Shown here piece after piece: positions 34,504 to 42,896 of a stretch of 64,000 bases of DNA. This DNA comes from Nitrospirales bacterium LBB_01 (GTDB lineage Bacteria; Nitrospirota; Thermodesulfovibrionia; Thermodesulfovibrionales; Magnetobacteriaceae): assembly GCA_004376055.2 (NCBI GenBank), contig CP049016.1, forward strand, positions 868,001-932,000, given 5' to 3'. Made by a program: the position numbers and the translations under genes. Every line of letters begins with the position of its first letter. The first letter of the stretch is position 1. The notes below the pieces were generated by a model. The model searched no databases and had not been told where the DNA came from. It was given only the letters and a program-made list of their open reading frames with translations.

Positions 34504-35850
34504 CTAGTTCCACATCTTTTCCGTATCGACAGCTCTCCATAGTGCAGCACGTGAGATTCTGTTAAATTTGTGCCAATTCTTTGGACGGGTGTTTACAATC
34601 AGAGCTACCGCTACGGCATCCTCACGCCTTGCCACAAAAGCTAATGTGCCGGGAAGTGAGCCGCTTCTGTACCATAGACTTTTTATTGGAGCTGTGCCCT
34701 CCACTATATTCCAACCCATGCCGAAGTACTCGGTTTTATTATCCCAATGTGAGAGGGTAGGGCGTGACAACATCAATCTCAGAGATGCCTGCGAGATTGA
34801 TGGAGAAACTACATGGTTGTCACCAGCCACTGTTGTTATGAATGTGACAAGGTCTGAGGCAGAGGCTATCCATGCTCCGTCAGCGCTGTGTGTCTCAAGA
34901 GCAAACTCCGAACCATACTCCTCCGACACAAGTCCCTGTTCCCCTACAAAAAGACTCGGTCTGAGTTTTTGACCGGCAGTTGGATAATATAGTGTTTCAC
35001 CCTCTGCTCTGTCTTTTCTTAATGTTTTTCCTAATCGCATGGCTAATAGTCCCATTGGGTTTAAAATCTCTGACTTGACATATTTTTCATAAGGCATCCC
35101 TGATACCCTCTCTATTATTTTGCCAAGAATTACATATCCTATGTTTGAGTAAGCATAGTCAGTGCCAGGGTCAAAATCAAGCGGTTTACCCATCCAGTAG
35201 CGCAGGGTGGTGTCAATATCTGCTGGCGGACGCTTACCGGCAATTTTAGCGGCTATGACGGCATGAGGGTAATTTACAGGGTCTCCGCTCCTTTTTCTGT
35301 TCCATCCGCCGGACATCTGCAAAAGCTGCTGCACTGTTATATCATAGATTCTGGGGTCAGGAGTTGTGCCGCTCTCAAGCGGAGTCAAATCACTAAGTAG
35401 TCTAAAAACTTTGTCCTGTAAACTTAATTTGCCCTCCTCACAGAGTTTTATTATGCTTACCGCTGTTATTGCCTTTGACACGCTTGCCACTCTAAAGAGT
35501 GTCTGAGAATTTACCGGTACATTTGCATACTTGTCGGCATACCCAAAACCCTTCGCATATACGATTTGTCCGTTTTTTGCAACTGCTACTGATGCCCCCG
35601 TGACGTCATATTTACGCATTTGTTCTAAAAACCACGTCTCAAACCCAGCTATGCCAACCACAGAGCTAACGTCAATTTTCTCAACCGCCCTTATTGCACG
35701 TTTTTTCTTGTGATACCTGCCGGCAGATTTTTTACCACTGTGGTGTTTTACACGTGCCTGAGCATCGGAGGGTATTACTAACATTGATATGATAACCGCA
35801 ATAACCGCATACAGTAAAAATGATTTGTGAAGATTATTGGTAATCAGCAT
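34504..35850 (-). CDS. Exported serine beta-lactamase-family hydrolase (class C-like)
   Basis: The 448-residue product has a signal peptide (about residues 10-31) and a basic linker, then a penicillin-binding/beta-lactamase fold. FRVASVSKAITAV carries the Ser-x-x-Lys nucleophile, and YAYSNIGYVILG carries the Tyr-x-Asn motif. TLSHWDNKTEYFGMGW and WYRSGSLPG lie in the C-terminal part. Proteins of this type are more often esterases or D,D-peptidases than true resistance enzymes. It overlaps the upstream PBP1A gene by 17 bp, so a peptidoglycan role fits. Confidence 0.85.
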   Translation of the reverse strand: MLITNNLHKSFLLYAVIAVIISMLVIPSDAQARVKHHSGKKSAGRYHKKKRAIRAVEKIDVSSVVGIAGFETWFLEQMRKYDVTGASVAVAKNGQIVYAKGFGYADKYANVPVNSQTLFRVASVSKAITAVSIIKLCEEGKLSLQDKVFRLLSDLTPLESGTTPDPRIYDITVQQLLQMSGGWNRKRSGDPVNYPHAVIAAKIAGKRPPADIDTTLRYWMGKPLDFDPGTDYAYSNIGYVILGKIIERVSGMPYEKYVKSEILNPMGLLAMRLGKTLRKDRAEGETLYYPTAGQKLRPSLFVGEQGLVSEEYGSEFALETHSADGAWIASASDLVTFITTVAGDNHVVSPSISQASLRLMLSRPTLSHWDNKTEYFGMGWNIVEGTAPIKSLWYRSGSLPGTLAFVARREDAVAVALIVNTRPKNWHKFNRISRAALWRAVDTEKMWN

Positions 35851-37681
35851 TTTTCATAAACTCCATCCAAATTGGCAAAGCGGCTTGAGCGCCGGTTTCT
35901 CTTGCTCCGATAGGTTTGTGGTCGTCTCGCCCTACCCATACGCCAACTGCCAGCCGGTCGTCAAACCCCATAAACCACGCATCGGCAAAACTATCTGTCG
36001 TGCCGGTTTTACCATACACAGTTTTGTTTAGCGCCATTGCTGCGTTTCCGGTACCCGACGTTATTACTCCCCTGAGAAGCTCTTTTAATTCTGAGTCCAC
36101 ATTTTCGTCTATCACGTTCTTATAGGATGTTTTCATCTCCTGAAGAGGTACGCCGTCTTTGTTGGTAATCTTCACTATGGAATATGGAGCGTAACGGTTT
36201 CCACTGCTAAAGGCAGCGTAGGCATAAGTCAACTCTAAGAGAGTCAGGTCGGAGGCGCCAAGAGCAGACGGCATGTAGGGTTGTACGGGATTTTTAATGC
36301 CAAGCACTTTAGCTGTCTCTATAACTTTCTTAATTCCAACCTTATCGGCAAGATACACAGTGGCAGCGTTTAATGAGTGCGCAATGGCATAGCGCAGCGT
36401 TACCTCACCGTTATATTCACGGTCATAGTTTTGAGGCGTCCATATGTCAGACTTGCTGCTTCCGGTAAAACTTATCGGTGCGTCCATGATAGTGCTGTCA
36501 GGGGTAAATCCCTCATTAAGGGCTGTCAGATAGACAACCGGTTTAAAAGAAGATCCCGGCTGTCGTATCGCCTGAGTTACTCTGTTAAACTGTGTTTCCC
36601 AAAAGTCCGTACCTCCTACCATCGCCTTAATTGCTCCGGTTTGGGTATCTACGGCAAGGAGAGCCACTTGAACGTTTTTCCGTTTCCGTTTAGCTAAATT
36701 ATTCACGCCAAACAAAACCGCTTTTTCCGCTATTTTTTGCAGACGGTAATCAAGTGTCGTATAAATTTTAATACCTGCGGTGTAGAGTCTTTCGCCGTAT
36801 TCGTCCTCAAGCTCGTTCTTTATATAATCTATAAAATATGGTGCGTTGTAGCGCCTTGTGTGCTGGTTTGTAGGTAGGGGTACTTTCATAGCTTTCTCAC
36901 ATTGTGCGTCGGTTATGAAGCCAGCTGCAAGCATCCGTTTAAGAACAAAATTTCTCCTCTGCAGGGATTTTTGAGGATTCTTAAACGGTGAATAAGTGGT
37001 TGGAGCTTTGGGTATGGCGGCCAAAAGAGCTGCCTCAGCTATGTTCAAATCAGAGGTAGATTTGCCAAAATAAGTATAAGATGCCGCCTCAATGCCATAA
37101 GCACGTGTGCCAAAGTATGTCTGGTTTAAGTACAGCCCTATTATCTCATCTTTTGTATAGTGGCGCTCAATTTGCAGAGAAAGTGTCGCCTCCTTAAGCT
37201 TTCTCTCAAGTGACCTTTCAGGCTTTAAAAACAACATTTTGGCCAACTGTTGTGTTATGGTGCTGCCGCCCTGTACGAAAGACTTAGCCTTAATGTCTTC
37301 ATACATTGCTCCAAAAATTCTTACAAAATCTATTCCCCTGTGCTTATAAAACCGTGCATCTTCTACCGCTATGAATGCCTTCTTAACGTGGTTGGGAATC
37401 TTATGGTATGGAACAAAGGTTCGTCTTTCTATGAAAAGCTCGGCCAGAAGTTCGTTATCTGCCGAGTAAACAAGGGATGTTTGAAGAGGGGTATATTCCT
37501 CAAGCATCTTGATTTTGGGTAAATCAGAAAGAGTCCAAAACAAAAATCCGCCGCCAAAACCCAGCGACAGGGCTATAGCCATAATGATAAAACCTATTAG
37601 AAAGGAAAGAAATCCCCGTTTTTTTTTGGGCTTCGCAGGCTCTTTGCGTGGCACCCGCTGTGCTGCTCTCTTTTCAACCAT
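35834..37681 (-). CDS. Bifunctional penicillin-binding protein 1A (transglycosylase/transpeptidase)
   Basis: PBP1A-class enzymes polymerise and cross-link peptidoglycan. After a basic N-terminus and one membrane anchor (about 27-50), the GT51 domain shows VEDARFYKHRGID, GGSTITQQLAKMLFL and IIGLYLNQTYFG. The transpeptidase domain shows QPGSSFKPVVY (Ser-x-x-Lys), SLNAAT (Ser-x-Asn) and YGKTGTTDSFADAWF (Lys-Thr-Gly). At 615 residues it is on the short side for PBP1A and lacks the long OB-fold insert. All catalytic motifs are intact. It overlaps the downstream hydrolase gene. Confidence 0.95.
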   Translation of the reverse strand: MVEKRAAQRVPRKEPAKPKKKRGFLSFLIGFIIMAIALSLGFGGGFLFWTLSDLPKIKMLEEYTPLQTSLVYSADNELLAELFIERRTFVPYHKIPNHVKKAFIAVEDARFYKHRGIDFVRIFGAMYEDIKAKSFVQGGSTITQQLAKMLFLKPERSLERKLKEATLSLQIERHYTKDEIIGLYLNQTYFGTRAYGIEAASYTYFGKSTSDLNIAEAALLAAIPKAPTTYSPFKNPQKSLQRRNFVLKRMLAAGFITDAQCEKAMKVPLPTNQHTRRYNAPYFIDYIKNELEDEYGERLYTAGIKIYTTLDYRLQKIAEKAVLFGVNNLAKRKRKNVQVALLAVDTQTGAIKAMVGGTDFWETQFNRVTQAIRQPGSSFKPVVYLTALNEGFTPDSTIMDAPISFTGSSKSDIWTPQNYDREYNGEVTLRYAIAHSLNAATVYLADKVGIKKVIETAKVLGIKNPVQPYMPSALGASDLTLLELTYAYAAFSSGNRYAPYSIVKITNKDGVPLQEMKTSYKNVIDENVDSELKELLRGVITSGTGNAAMALNKTVYGKTGTTDSFADAWFMGFDDRLAVGVWVGRDDHKPIGARETGAQAALPIWMEFMKNADYQ

Positions 37682-37746
37682 TAGTAGCTATTTCAAACCC
37701 CTTTGTACAGAGTAACAGCAAGCTGATAAAAAAATCAAATTTTAAA

Positions 37747-37977
37747 TTAAATTGCCTATGCAGTTAACGCCGTCAAATGTATTTCTGTCAGCAACTGATA
37801 GACTTAAAAGGACTGGATTCCCGCTCGTAGGCGGGAATGACAAAGAAGGGTCGCCATTCTGTTGTTTTCTTGTCATTCCTTTTCTATCATTCCTTTTTTC
37901 TTCTGTCATTCCTGCGAAGGCAGGAATCCAGTTTTTTCTTTGCGGAGCTAAGGGCATAAGCAAATAAATTAATAGAA
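37747..37977. repeat. Complete type A element with TTGCCTATGC-type terminal inverted repeats
   Basis: The left end reads TTGCCTATGCAGTTAACGCC. The right end, read inward on the minus strand, is TTGCTTATGCCCTTAGCTCC. Inside are facing palindromes GGATTCCCGCTCGTAGGCGG and ATTCCTGCGAAGGCAGGAAT. At about 230 bp with matching ends and no coding capacity, this is the clearest whole element in the window. No gene lies between 37682 and 38125. Confidence 0.8.
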
Positions 37978-38035
37978 TTAATCTGCTTTAAAAATCTGAT
38001 TTTACTGAATTGTAAAGTTGACGCTGGAATGGTGC

Positions 38036-38064
38036 TTGACTTTTTAAATAAATACGTATATGCT
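38036..38064 (+). promoter_or_regulatory. Probable promoter upstream of the tetranucleotide tract and receiver gene
   Basis: TTGACT (38036-38041) and TATGCT (38059-38064) are separated by 17 bp. A transcript from here would cross the inverted repeat and the tetranucleotide tract before reaching the receiver gene at 38460. Confidence 0.5.
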
Positions 38065-38260
38065 ATTTACATCAGGTACATTCCCTTGGAACGTAGGTTT
38101 CTATATTATTTTTTGATAGTTCGCTATGTGGGACAGGGCTGGAGGTAGCGGGATGGTTTTTGTCTTTTTTTTTAGCTGTAATTCTGTCGCACGCCAGATA
38201 ATCACAGGGGATAGGTACAGTATAGAAATACTGTTTGGTCCGTTGGAACAGCAGAGAGTA

Positions 38261-38292
38261 CAATTAAACAAGTATACATACTTGTTTAATTG
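38261..38292. repeat. Perfect 15-bp inverted repeat
   Basis: CAATTAAACAAGTAT and its exact reverse complement are separated by 2 bp (AC). The right arm ends where the tetranucleotide tract begins. It could be a protein-binding operator, or an RNA hairpin in the leader of the receiver gene. Confidence 0.9.
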
Positions 38293-38368
38293 TATGTATG
38301 TATGTATGTATGTATGTATGTATGTATGTATGTATGTATGTATGTATGTATGTATGTATGTATGTATG
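38291..38368. repeat. Tetranucleotide microsatellite, TGTA repeated about 19.5 times
   Basis: This is an uninterrupted run of the 4-bp unit over 78 bp. Perfect tracts of this length are rare in bacterial chromosomes outside phase-variable loci, because they change length by slipped-strand mispairing. It lies 91 bp before the receiver gene and beside the 15-bp inverted repeat. Confidence 0.97.
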
Positions 38369-38459
38369 GGGCGCAAAATTACCATTTCCTCACGAGAACT
38401 TCACAACCTCTGTATAAAAATACTGTTGACTGATATGCACAAGAAGTGGACTTGCAGCT

Positions 38460-38834
38460 ATGGAATCTGAAAACATACTTAAGAGATTAAGCATCTTATG
38501 CGTAGAGGATGAGAAGGCAGTAGAAGGTATTATTTATAGATACATGAAAAGGCGATTTGGGATAGTGTATATGGCATACAATGGTAAAGATGGTTTAGAA
38601 ATGTATTTACAACACAGGCCTGATATTGTAATAACTGATAATAAAATGCCAATTATGGATGGAATTACAATGTCAAATCTTATCTTAGAGATAAACAATA
38701 AACAACCGATTATTATAACAAAGTCTTTTATTGATGATGAGGATATTAGATGTAACACATATACAATTATTAAGAAACCTGTTGATATGATAAAATTGAT
38801 GGATGCACTTTATAATTATTTAAGATTGGTATAA
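38460..38834 (+). CDS. Single-domain response regulator with an AT-rich gene
   Basis: The product is a 124-residue receiver with LCVEDE (acidic pocket), the phosphoacceptor in DIVITDNKMPIMDG, Thr in PIIITKSF and Lys-Pro in TIIKKPVDM. It has no output domain. The gene is more AT-rich than its neighbours, which may indicate acquisition. The ATG at 38460 has no good ribosome binding site, so translation may depend on ribosomes arriving through the upstream frame that ends at 38470. No kinase is adjacent. Confidence 0.9.
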   Translation: MESENILKRLSILCVEDEKAVEGIIYRYMKRRFGIVYMAYNGKDGLEMYLQHRPDIVITDNKMPIMDGITMSNLILEINNKQPIIITKSFIDDEDIRCNTYTIIKKPVDMIKLMDALYNYLRLV

Positions 38835-38912
38835 TTGAGAGTATGGGAGGCAGTATCACGTGCAAAAATGTAGATGGTGGTGCTGAGTTCAGGATAAATC
38901 TTTGATAATTCA

Positions 38913-38937
38913 GGGGGGAGGACAGAGTCCCTCCCCC
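38913..38937. terminator. GC-rich hairpin downstream of the EF-G2 gene
   Basis: An inverted repeat GGGGGAGGAC / GTCCCTCCCCC with a 3-nt loop and one bulge lies between the convergent receiver and EF-G2 genes. No long T-run follows on either strand, so termination activity is uncertain. Confidence 0.4.
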
Positions 38938-38959
38938 AAACTAAATTACTTTATGGCTT

Positions 38960-41050
38960 CTATTCTTCTTCGTCTTTTTTCGTTCTTTCGCTGATTATTT
39001 TTTGTGCCAGATGTTGAGGGAGTTCCTCGTAATGTGAAAATTCCATAGTGTAAAGTCCCCGTCCTGAAGTTATGCTGTGAAGCTGGTTAGCATAAGTCAG
39101 CATTTCAGACATGGGAACAAGGGCTGTGACTTTTTGGTTGCCGCCCGGACTTGAATCCATTCCCTGAACCTTGCCGCGCTTAGAGTTTAAATCGCCGATT
39201 ACAGCGCCGAGGTTTTCGTCAGGGCATACTGCCTCCATTTTCATAACAGGCTCAAGAATTACCGGATGAGCGTCGGCAACAGCCTTTTTAATGGCAAATG
39301 AGCCGGCTATCTTAAATGCCATTTCAGAGGAATCCACAGCATGATAGCTGCCGTCAAAGATAGTTACACGAATATCCACCATTGGATACCCAGCAATGAT
39401 ACCGCCCTTTAACTTTTCTACGATGCCTTTTTCAACTGCCGGAATGTACTGTCTTGGCACTGAACCACCGACGACTTTATCCACGTACTCAAACCCGGAG
39501 CTGCGCGGAAGCGGCTCTATCTCTATCCAGCAGTCTCCGTACTGCCCACGACCGCCGGACTGCTTTTTGTACTTGCCCTGTGCTTTAGCGCGCGCCGTTA
39601 TTGTCTCACGATAGGCAATCGTCGGGGTTTTCATCTCAACCTCTACTCCAAACTTTCTCTTAAGTTTGTGAAGAGTGACCTCTATGTGAACCTGTCCCAT
39701 GCCGGAGATTATCATCTCATTGGTCTCATCCTCACGGTGAAAGCGAAGTGTGGGATCCTCATCCAAAATCCTATGAAGTCCGGAGCTGACCTTTTCCTCA
39801 TCCCCTTTAGTTTTTGGCTCTATAGCGTACGATATAATAGGCTCGGCAAACTTCACATCAGGCAGCTTTACGTGTGTGGTCTCGTTGCAGAGTGTGTCGC
39901 CTGTGCCGGTTTCTTTTAGTTTTGCCACAACTCCGATTTCCCCTGGGCCAAGCACCTGAGCTGGCGTTTGCTTTTTACCCAGCATGTACAATACCTGACC
40001 GATTCTCTCCTTTACACCCTTTGATGAATTAAAGATTGTGGTATCAGGCCTGAATGTACCCGAAAAAACTCTGAAAATCGTAAGTTTCCCTGCATAAGGA
40101 TCGGCTACGGTTTTTAGCACATAAGCGGCGGGATGCTCGGCGCTCTCAGGTTTAAGAACAACATCCGAATTATCTTTTAAATTTTTGGCCGTTACGGGTT
40201 TATATTTTACTCTGTCAGCTGGAGATGGAACGCAGAATAAAATTGAATCAAGAAGCGCTTTTATGCACAGGTTTTTCTCAGCGGAACCGCAGGTTACAGG
40301 CAAAAAACACCGTCTGTTAACACCGTCCTGTACACCGTTTATCACCTCATCATCTGTAAGCTCGCCGGTTTCAAGGTATTTCTCAAGCAAAGCATCATCT
40401 GCCTCAGCTACGACCTCTACCAGTTTTTTTCTGTACTCTGCTGCCTTTTCCGACATATCTGAGGGAATTGCAGTCTCCTCAAAACCTGTGCCCTTAAAGA
40501 TATATGCTTTCATTTTAAGTAAATCCACATATCCATTAAAAGCAGCAGCCTCACCGATTGGCAGCATCACAGGCAGCGGTTCAATTGAAAAGGCATCCTG
40601 AGCCTGCTCTAATGCTGAGTAAAAGTTCGCATTTTCCTTATCTATCTCATTAACAAAAACCATAGCAGGCGTTTCAAACTCAGTGATATAGTTCCAAATC
40701 TTTTGCGTTTCGGCTTTTACACCGCTTTCTGCTCCTATCACTATTATGGCACAATCGGCTACCCTCAAACATCCCCTTGCATCCTCTATAAAATTTATAA
40801 ACCCCGGCGTGTCCATCACGTTTATCTTATGCCCGGAGTAGTCAAACGTTGCTACGGCTGATGTTATAGAGGCCATACGCTCTATCTCCTCAGGGTCAAA
40901 ATCGCTGACCGTGTTACCGTCTGACACAGTTCCCATCCTACCGATAACTCCGGCACTTAGAAGAAGAGCCTCTGTGAGGGTTGTCTTACCTGAGCCGCTG
41001 TGTCCTACCAATGCTATGTTACGTATTTTTCCCACTTCGGTGTTTCCCAT
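38960..41050 (-). CDS. Elongation factor G-like GTPase (EF-G2 type)
   Basis: This 696-residue translational GTPase has the five-domain EF-G layout. The P-loop reads GHSGSGKTTLTEA instead of the GHIDAGKTT of canonical EF-G, and the guanine-specificity motif reads FVNEIDKE instead of NKMD. Switch 2 is DTPGFINF. Domain IV has GGRGQYGDCWIEIEPL. These differences mark the EF-G-like paralogue group (EF-G2) rather than the housekeeping fusA gene normally found with the str operon, and no ribosomal protein genes are near. Its role in translation or ribosome recycling cannot be fixed from sequence. It may share a transcript with rseC upstream. Confidence 0.9.
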   Translation of the reverse strand: MGNTEVGKIRNIALVGHSGSGKTTLTEALLLSAGVIGRMGTVSDGNTVSDFDPEEIERMASITSAVATFDYSGHKINVMDTPGFINFIEDARGCLRVADCAIIVIGAESGVKAETQKIWNYITEFETPAMVFVNEIDKENANFYSALEQAQDAFSIEPLPVMLPIGEAAAFNGYVDLLKMKAYIFKGTGFEETAIPSDMSEKAAEYRKKLVEVVAEADDALLEKYLETGELTDDEVINGVQDGVNRRCFLPVTCGSAEKNLCIKALLDSILFCVPSPADRVKYKPVTAKNLKDNSDVVLKPESAEHPAAYVLKTVADPYAGKLTIFRVFSGTFRPDTTIFNSSKGVKERIGQVLYMLGKKQTPAQVLGPGEIGVVAKLKETGTGDTLCNETTHVKLPDVKFAEPIISYAIEPKTKGDEEKVSSGLHRILDEDPTLRFHREDETNEMIISGMGQVHIEVTLHKLKRKFGVEVEMKTPTIAYRETITARAKAQGKYKKQSGGRGQYGDCWIEIEPLPRSSGFEYVDKVVGGSVPRQYIPAVEKGIVEKLKGGIIAGYPMVDIRVTIFDGSYHAVDSSEMAFKIAGSFAIKKAVADAHPVILEPVMKMEAVCPDENLGAVIGDLNSKRGKVQGMDSSPGGNQKVTALVPMSEMLTYANQLHSITSGRGLYTMEFSHYEELPQHLAQKIISERTKKDEEE

Positions 41051-41101
41051 TGTGTGTCCCCCTTTATGCTTTATATTAAAATTTACATTAATTTGTCTGC
41101 T

Positions 41102-41527
41102 TTAAAGTATTTGTGTCACTACGGGTTTATTTTCTGTTGTTCTCTCCAGTTTTCGTGATATTAGGCTTGCAATGGCAAAAAGCATGGCAAAAGCGCCAAG
41201 CCCCGATATTGCAGAGATAAGCTCGGGCGATGTACCCCTAAAATATTGGGCTAAAAAATATTTTCCCAGAACTGCCCCAGCAATAAGTGCAAGCGCAGGG
41301 AATCCATAAACCAAAGCAGTTCCCTTCATATAGGTGTAGCGCCTCATAACGACAACCACACGCTGACCTACTCTGGCCTGAGCCTCGTTAAGCGCCTCCC
41401 ATTCTACAACATGTTCGCCGTCAGTGCAAGTATCGTTTTGAGGACAATTCTGGCATGTGCCAGTTTTTTGTACCTCCACAATTGCAATATGCCCTCTTAC
41501 TGCCTTTACAACACCTGTCTCATCCAT
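41102..41527 (-). CDS. RseC/MucC-family positive regulator of sigma-E or SoxR reduction
   Basis: The 141-residue product has an N-terminal domain with Cys-x2-Cys-x5-Cys (TCQNCPQNDTC), then a beta-rich segment. Two membrane helices follow (about 72-92 and 99-120). The layout matches RseC, which in some proteobacteria modulates sigma-E activity or SoxR reduction. No rseA/rseB or rnf genes are near, so the process here is open. Confidence 0.85.
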   Translation of the reverse strand: MDETGVVKAVRGHIAIVEVQKTGTCQNCPQNDTCTDGEHVVEWEALNEAQARVGQRVVVVMRRYTYMKGTALVYGFPALALIAGAVLGKYFLAQYFRGTSPELISAISGLGAFAMLFAIASLISRKLERTTENKPVVTQIL

Positions 41528-41654
41528 ATCTGAGATTTTAACATAATCGTTTCTTTATAAAAAATAGCTGTTTATAATTTGGCTTTAAAAAAGTAATTTT
41601 TCCTTGAGTTAACAGTTCAAAACTGTTATAGTTAAGAATAATTAATGCAATATT

Positions 41655-41912
41655 GATACCAAGTAGCTGTCAAAAAAGTAAATAACTATTGATGAAAAAG
41701 AAGCTGAAACCTAACGTTTTGTTGGTTTGATGAGATTGCTTCGCTACGCTCGCAATGACAAATCTGGGCTGTTTTTTATCTGTCATTGCGAGGAGCGATA
41801 GCGACAAGGGGAATCCCCTCTAGGGGAGGGCAATCTCGTCCTAAGTAACCAGCAAATTAATCTGTATAACGGAGAAATTTACCACTATGAACGCTACTCG
41901 GTATTAATTAAT
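41655..41912. repeat. Complete type B miniature element with terminal inverted repeats
   Basis: The left end reads GATACCAAGTAGCTGTCAAA. The right end, read inward on the minus strand, is AATACCGAGTAGCGTTCATA. Inside, CGCTACGCTCGCAATGACA faces TGTCATTGCGAGGAGCGATA, and AGGGGAATCCCCT and CCCTCTAGGGGAGGG are further palindromes. It is about 258 bp with no coding capacity. The right end overlaps the 3' end of the short minus-strand frame at 41894-42082. Confidence 0.8.
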
Positions 41913-42082
41913 AAAAGGAGCTTGAGTCTTCGTTCTATATTTCTTTTTAATAAATCTATCTCGTTTGTACGCAGTACAATTTTCGGATCAAATGCCGTAA
42001 AATATGACCTTGGTCCAGTCAAACTATGAGGGTCCAACCTTATCATCATTATATGTTGTCTGAGATATATACTATGGCACAA
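41894..42082 (-). pseudogene. Short gene remnant truncated by a type B element
   Basis: This 62-codon frame contains LDPHSLTGPRSYFTAFDPKI and VLRTNEIDLLKRNIERR, which look like real protein sequence but match no family I can name. No ribosome binding site is seen, and upstream sequence to 42190 has stops in this frame. The stop codon TAG lies within the terminal ACCGAGTAG of the adjacent repeat, so the original 3' end was probably lost when the element arrived. Confidence 0.35.
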
Positions 42083-42193
42083 TAGACTTATTTATATCAA
42101 GCAATTAAATGCTTTTCTGTATTTTTTCACAGGACATACGTAAGCGCTCAACACTTGCGATTTTTCACCTGATGTCAAACAATTCTGTTCCCA

Positions 42194-42382
42194 TTACCTA
42201 AGTCCTTCAAGTTTATCACTAATCAAAATAGTTGCTGTTCCTTTTATCTTTAACAAATCTCTTTGTAGTTTTTCAGATTTTCCCCTTATAAAGCGAATCT
42301 GCTCTTCTACTGAAAAACTTTTTGTTTCTTCATAATATTTATCGCGAATATTTCGAATTATCTCAACTGCTTTCACAGCCAT
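42194..42382 (-). CDS. Small antitoxin-like partner of the PIN-domain gene
   Basis: This 62-residue helical, charged protein contains VEIIRNIRDKYYEETKSFSV and EEQIRFIRGKSEKLQ. Short proteins of this pattern typically accompany PIN-domain toxins. It starts with GGGAGGTGACATTAT upstream. Its ATG lies inside the end of the PIN frame (20-bp overlap), as expected for a coupled two-gene module in toxin-first order. Confidence 0.7.
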   Translation of the reverse strand: MAVKAVEIIRNIRDKYYEETKSFSVEEQIRFIRGKSEKLQRDLLKIKGTATILISDKLEGLR

Positions 42383-42836
42383 ATAATGTCACCTCCCTTG
42401 GTGAATAAATTGAAAGCTGTTTATAACCCATTTCAAGATTTACGGCATTAAATCTCTGTATTTTTTTAAAATGAACAATATGTTTGAAATTCCAACTTAC
42501 TAATAAATCTGACTCGGCAATCGTCGCTATTGCTATATGAAGCGCATCGTTGCGGTAATTCTGAGATAAAATGTTATGGCTTAATTAAACATCAGCCAAC
42601 TCTATTGCTTCTGAATTAACCATGTGAATTTCTTTGGTACAGTCCCTAAACTCACTGTAAATATCTTTAACTTCATTTGGTGCATCCTGTATTTCAGCAT
42701 CAATCAATTCTGAAAGCAATAGAGTAAAAGTCCCTGATTTAAAATCAGAGAGAAGTCCACGTGACCATTGTTGAAATTCTATATCACAACATCCACCTAT
42801 CACAGATGTATCTACATAAATAACTGCTTTCTTCAT
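42363..42836 (-). pseudogene. PIN-domain ribonuclease toxin interrupted by an in-frame TAA
   Basis: The first 83 codons (MKKAVIYVDTSVIGG with the first catalytic Asp, LLSELIDAEI) are the N-terminal half of a PIN domain. A TAA at 42585-42587 stops it. The same frame then continues for 73 codons with NYRNDALHIAIATIAESDLL and VSWNFKHIV, the expected C-terminal half including the late Asp. It ends in SPREVTLYG overlapping the partner gene. The total of 157 codons is normal for the family. The stop should leave an inactive toxin, unless it is suppressed or is a sequencing error. Confidence 0.85.
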
Positions 42837-42896
42837 AATTATATTTTAGCATTATAAATAACTATTTTGATGGTTCCAAGGAATCCGAGTTTTGTA

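Larger units (their letters stand above)
38126..38470 (+). other. Open frame running through the tetranucleotide tract and overlapping the receiver start
   Basis: This 114-codon frame starts at ATG 38126, crosses the repeat as Cys-Met-Tyr-Val units and ends 11 bp inside the receiver gene. The repeat contains no stop in any of the three plus frames, so openness there is not evidence of coding. Its N-terminal part has no recognised domain. Its interest is positional: each gain or loss of a 4-bp unit changes which upstream frame reaches the receiver start. Confidence 0.3.

Noticed and set aside
34504-35850. Antibiotic-resistance beta-lactamase
   Set aside because: The protein has the general serine-hydrolase motifs but overlaps a PBP1A gene and lacks features that would single out a true AmpC; a cell-wall or esterase role is more likely.
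38101-38385. Minus-strand frame through the tetranucleotide tract
   Set aside because: The tract has no stops in any frame on either strand, so an open frame there is expected by chance.
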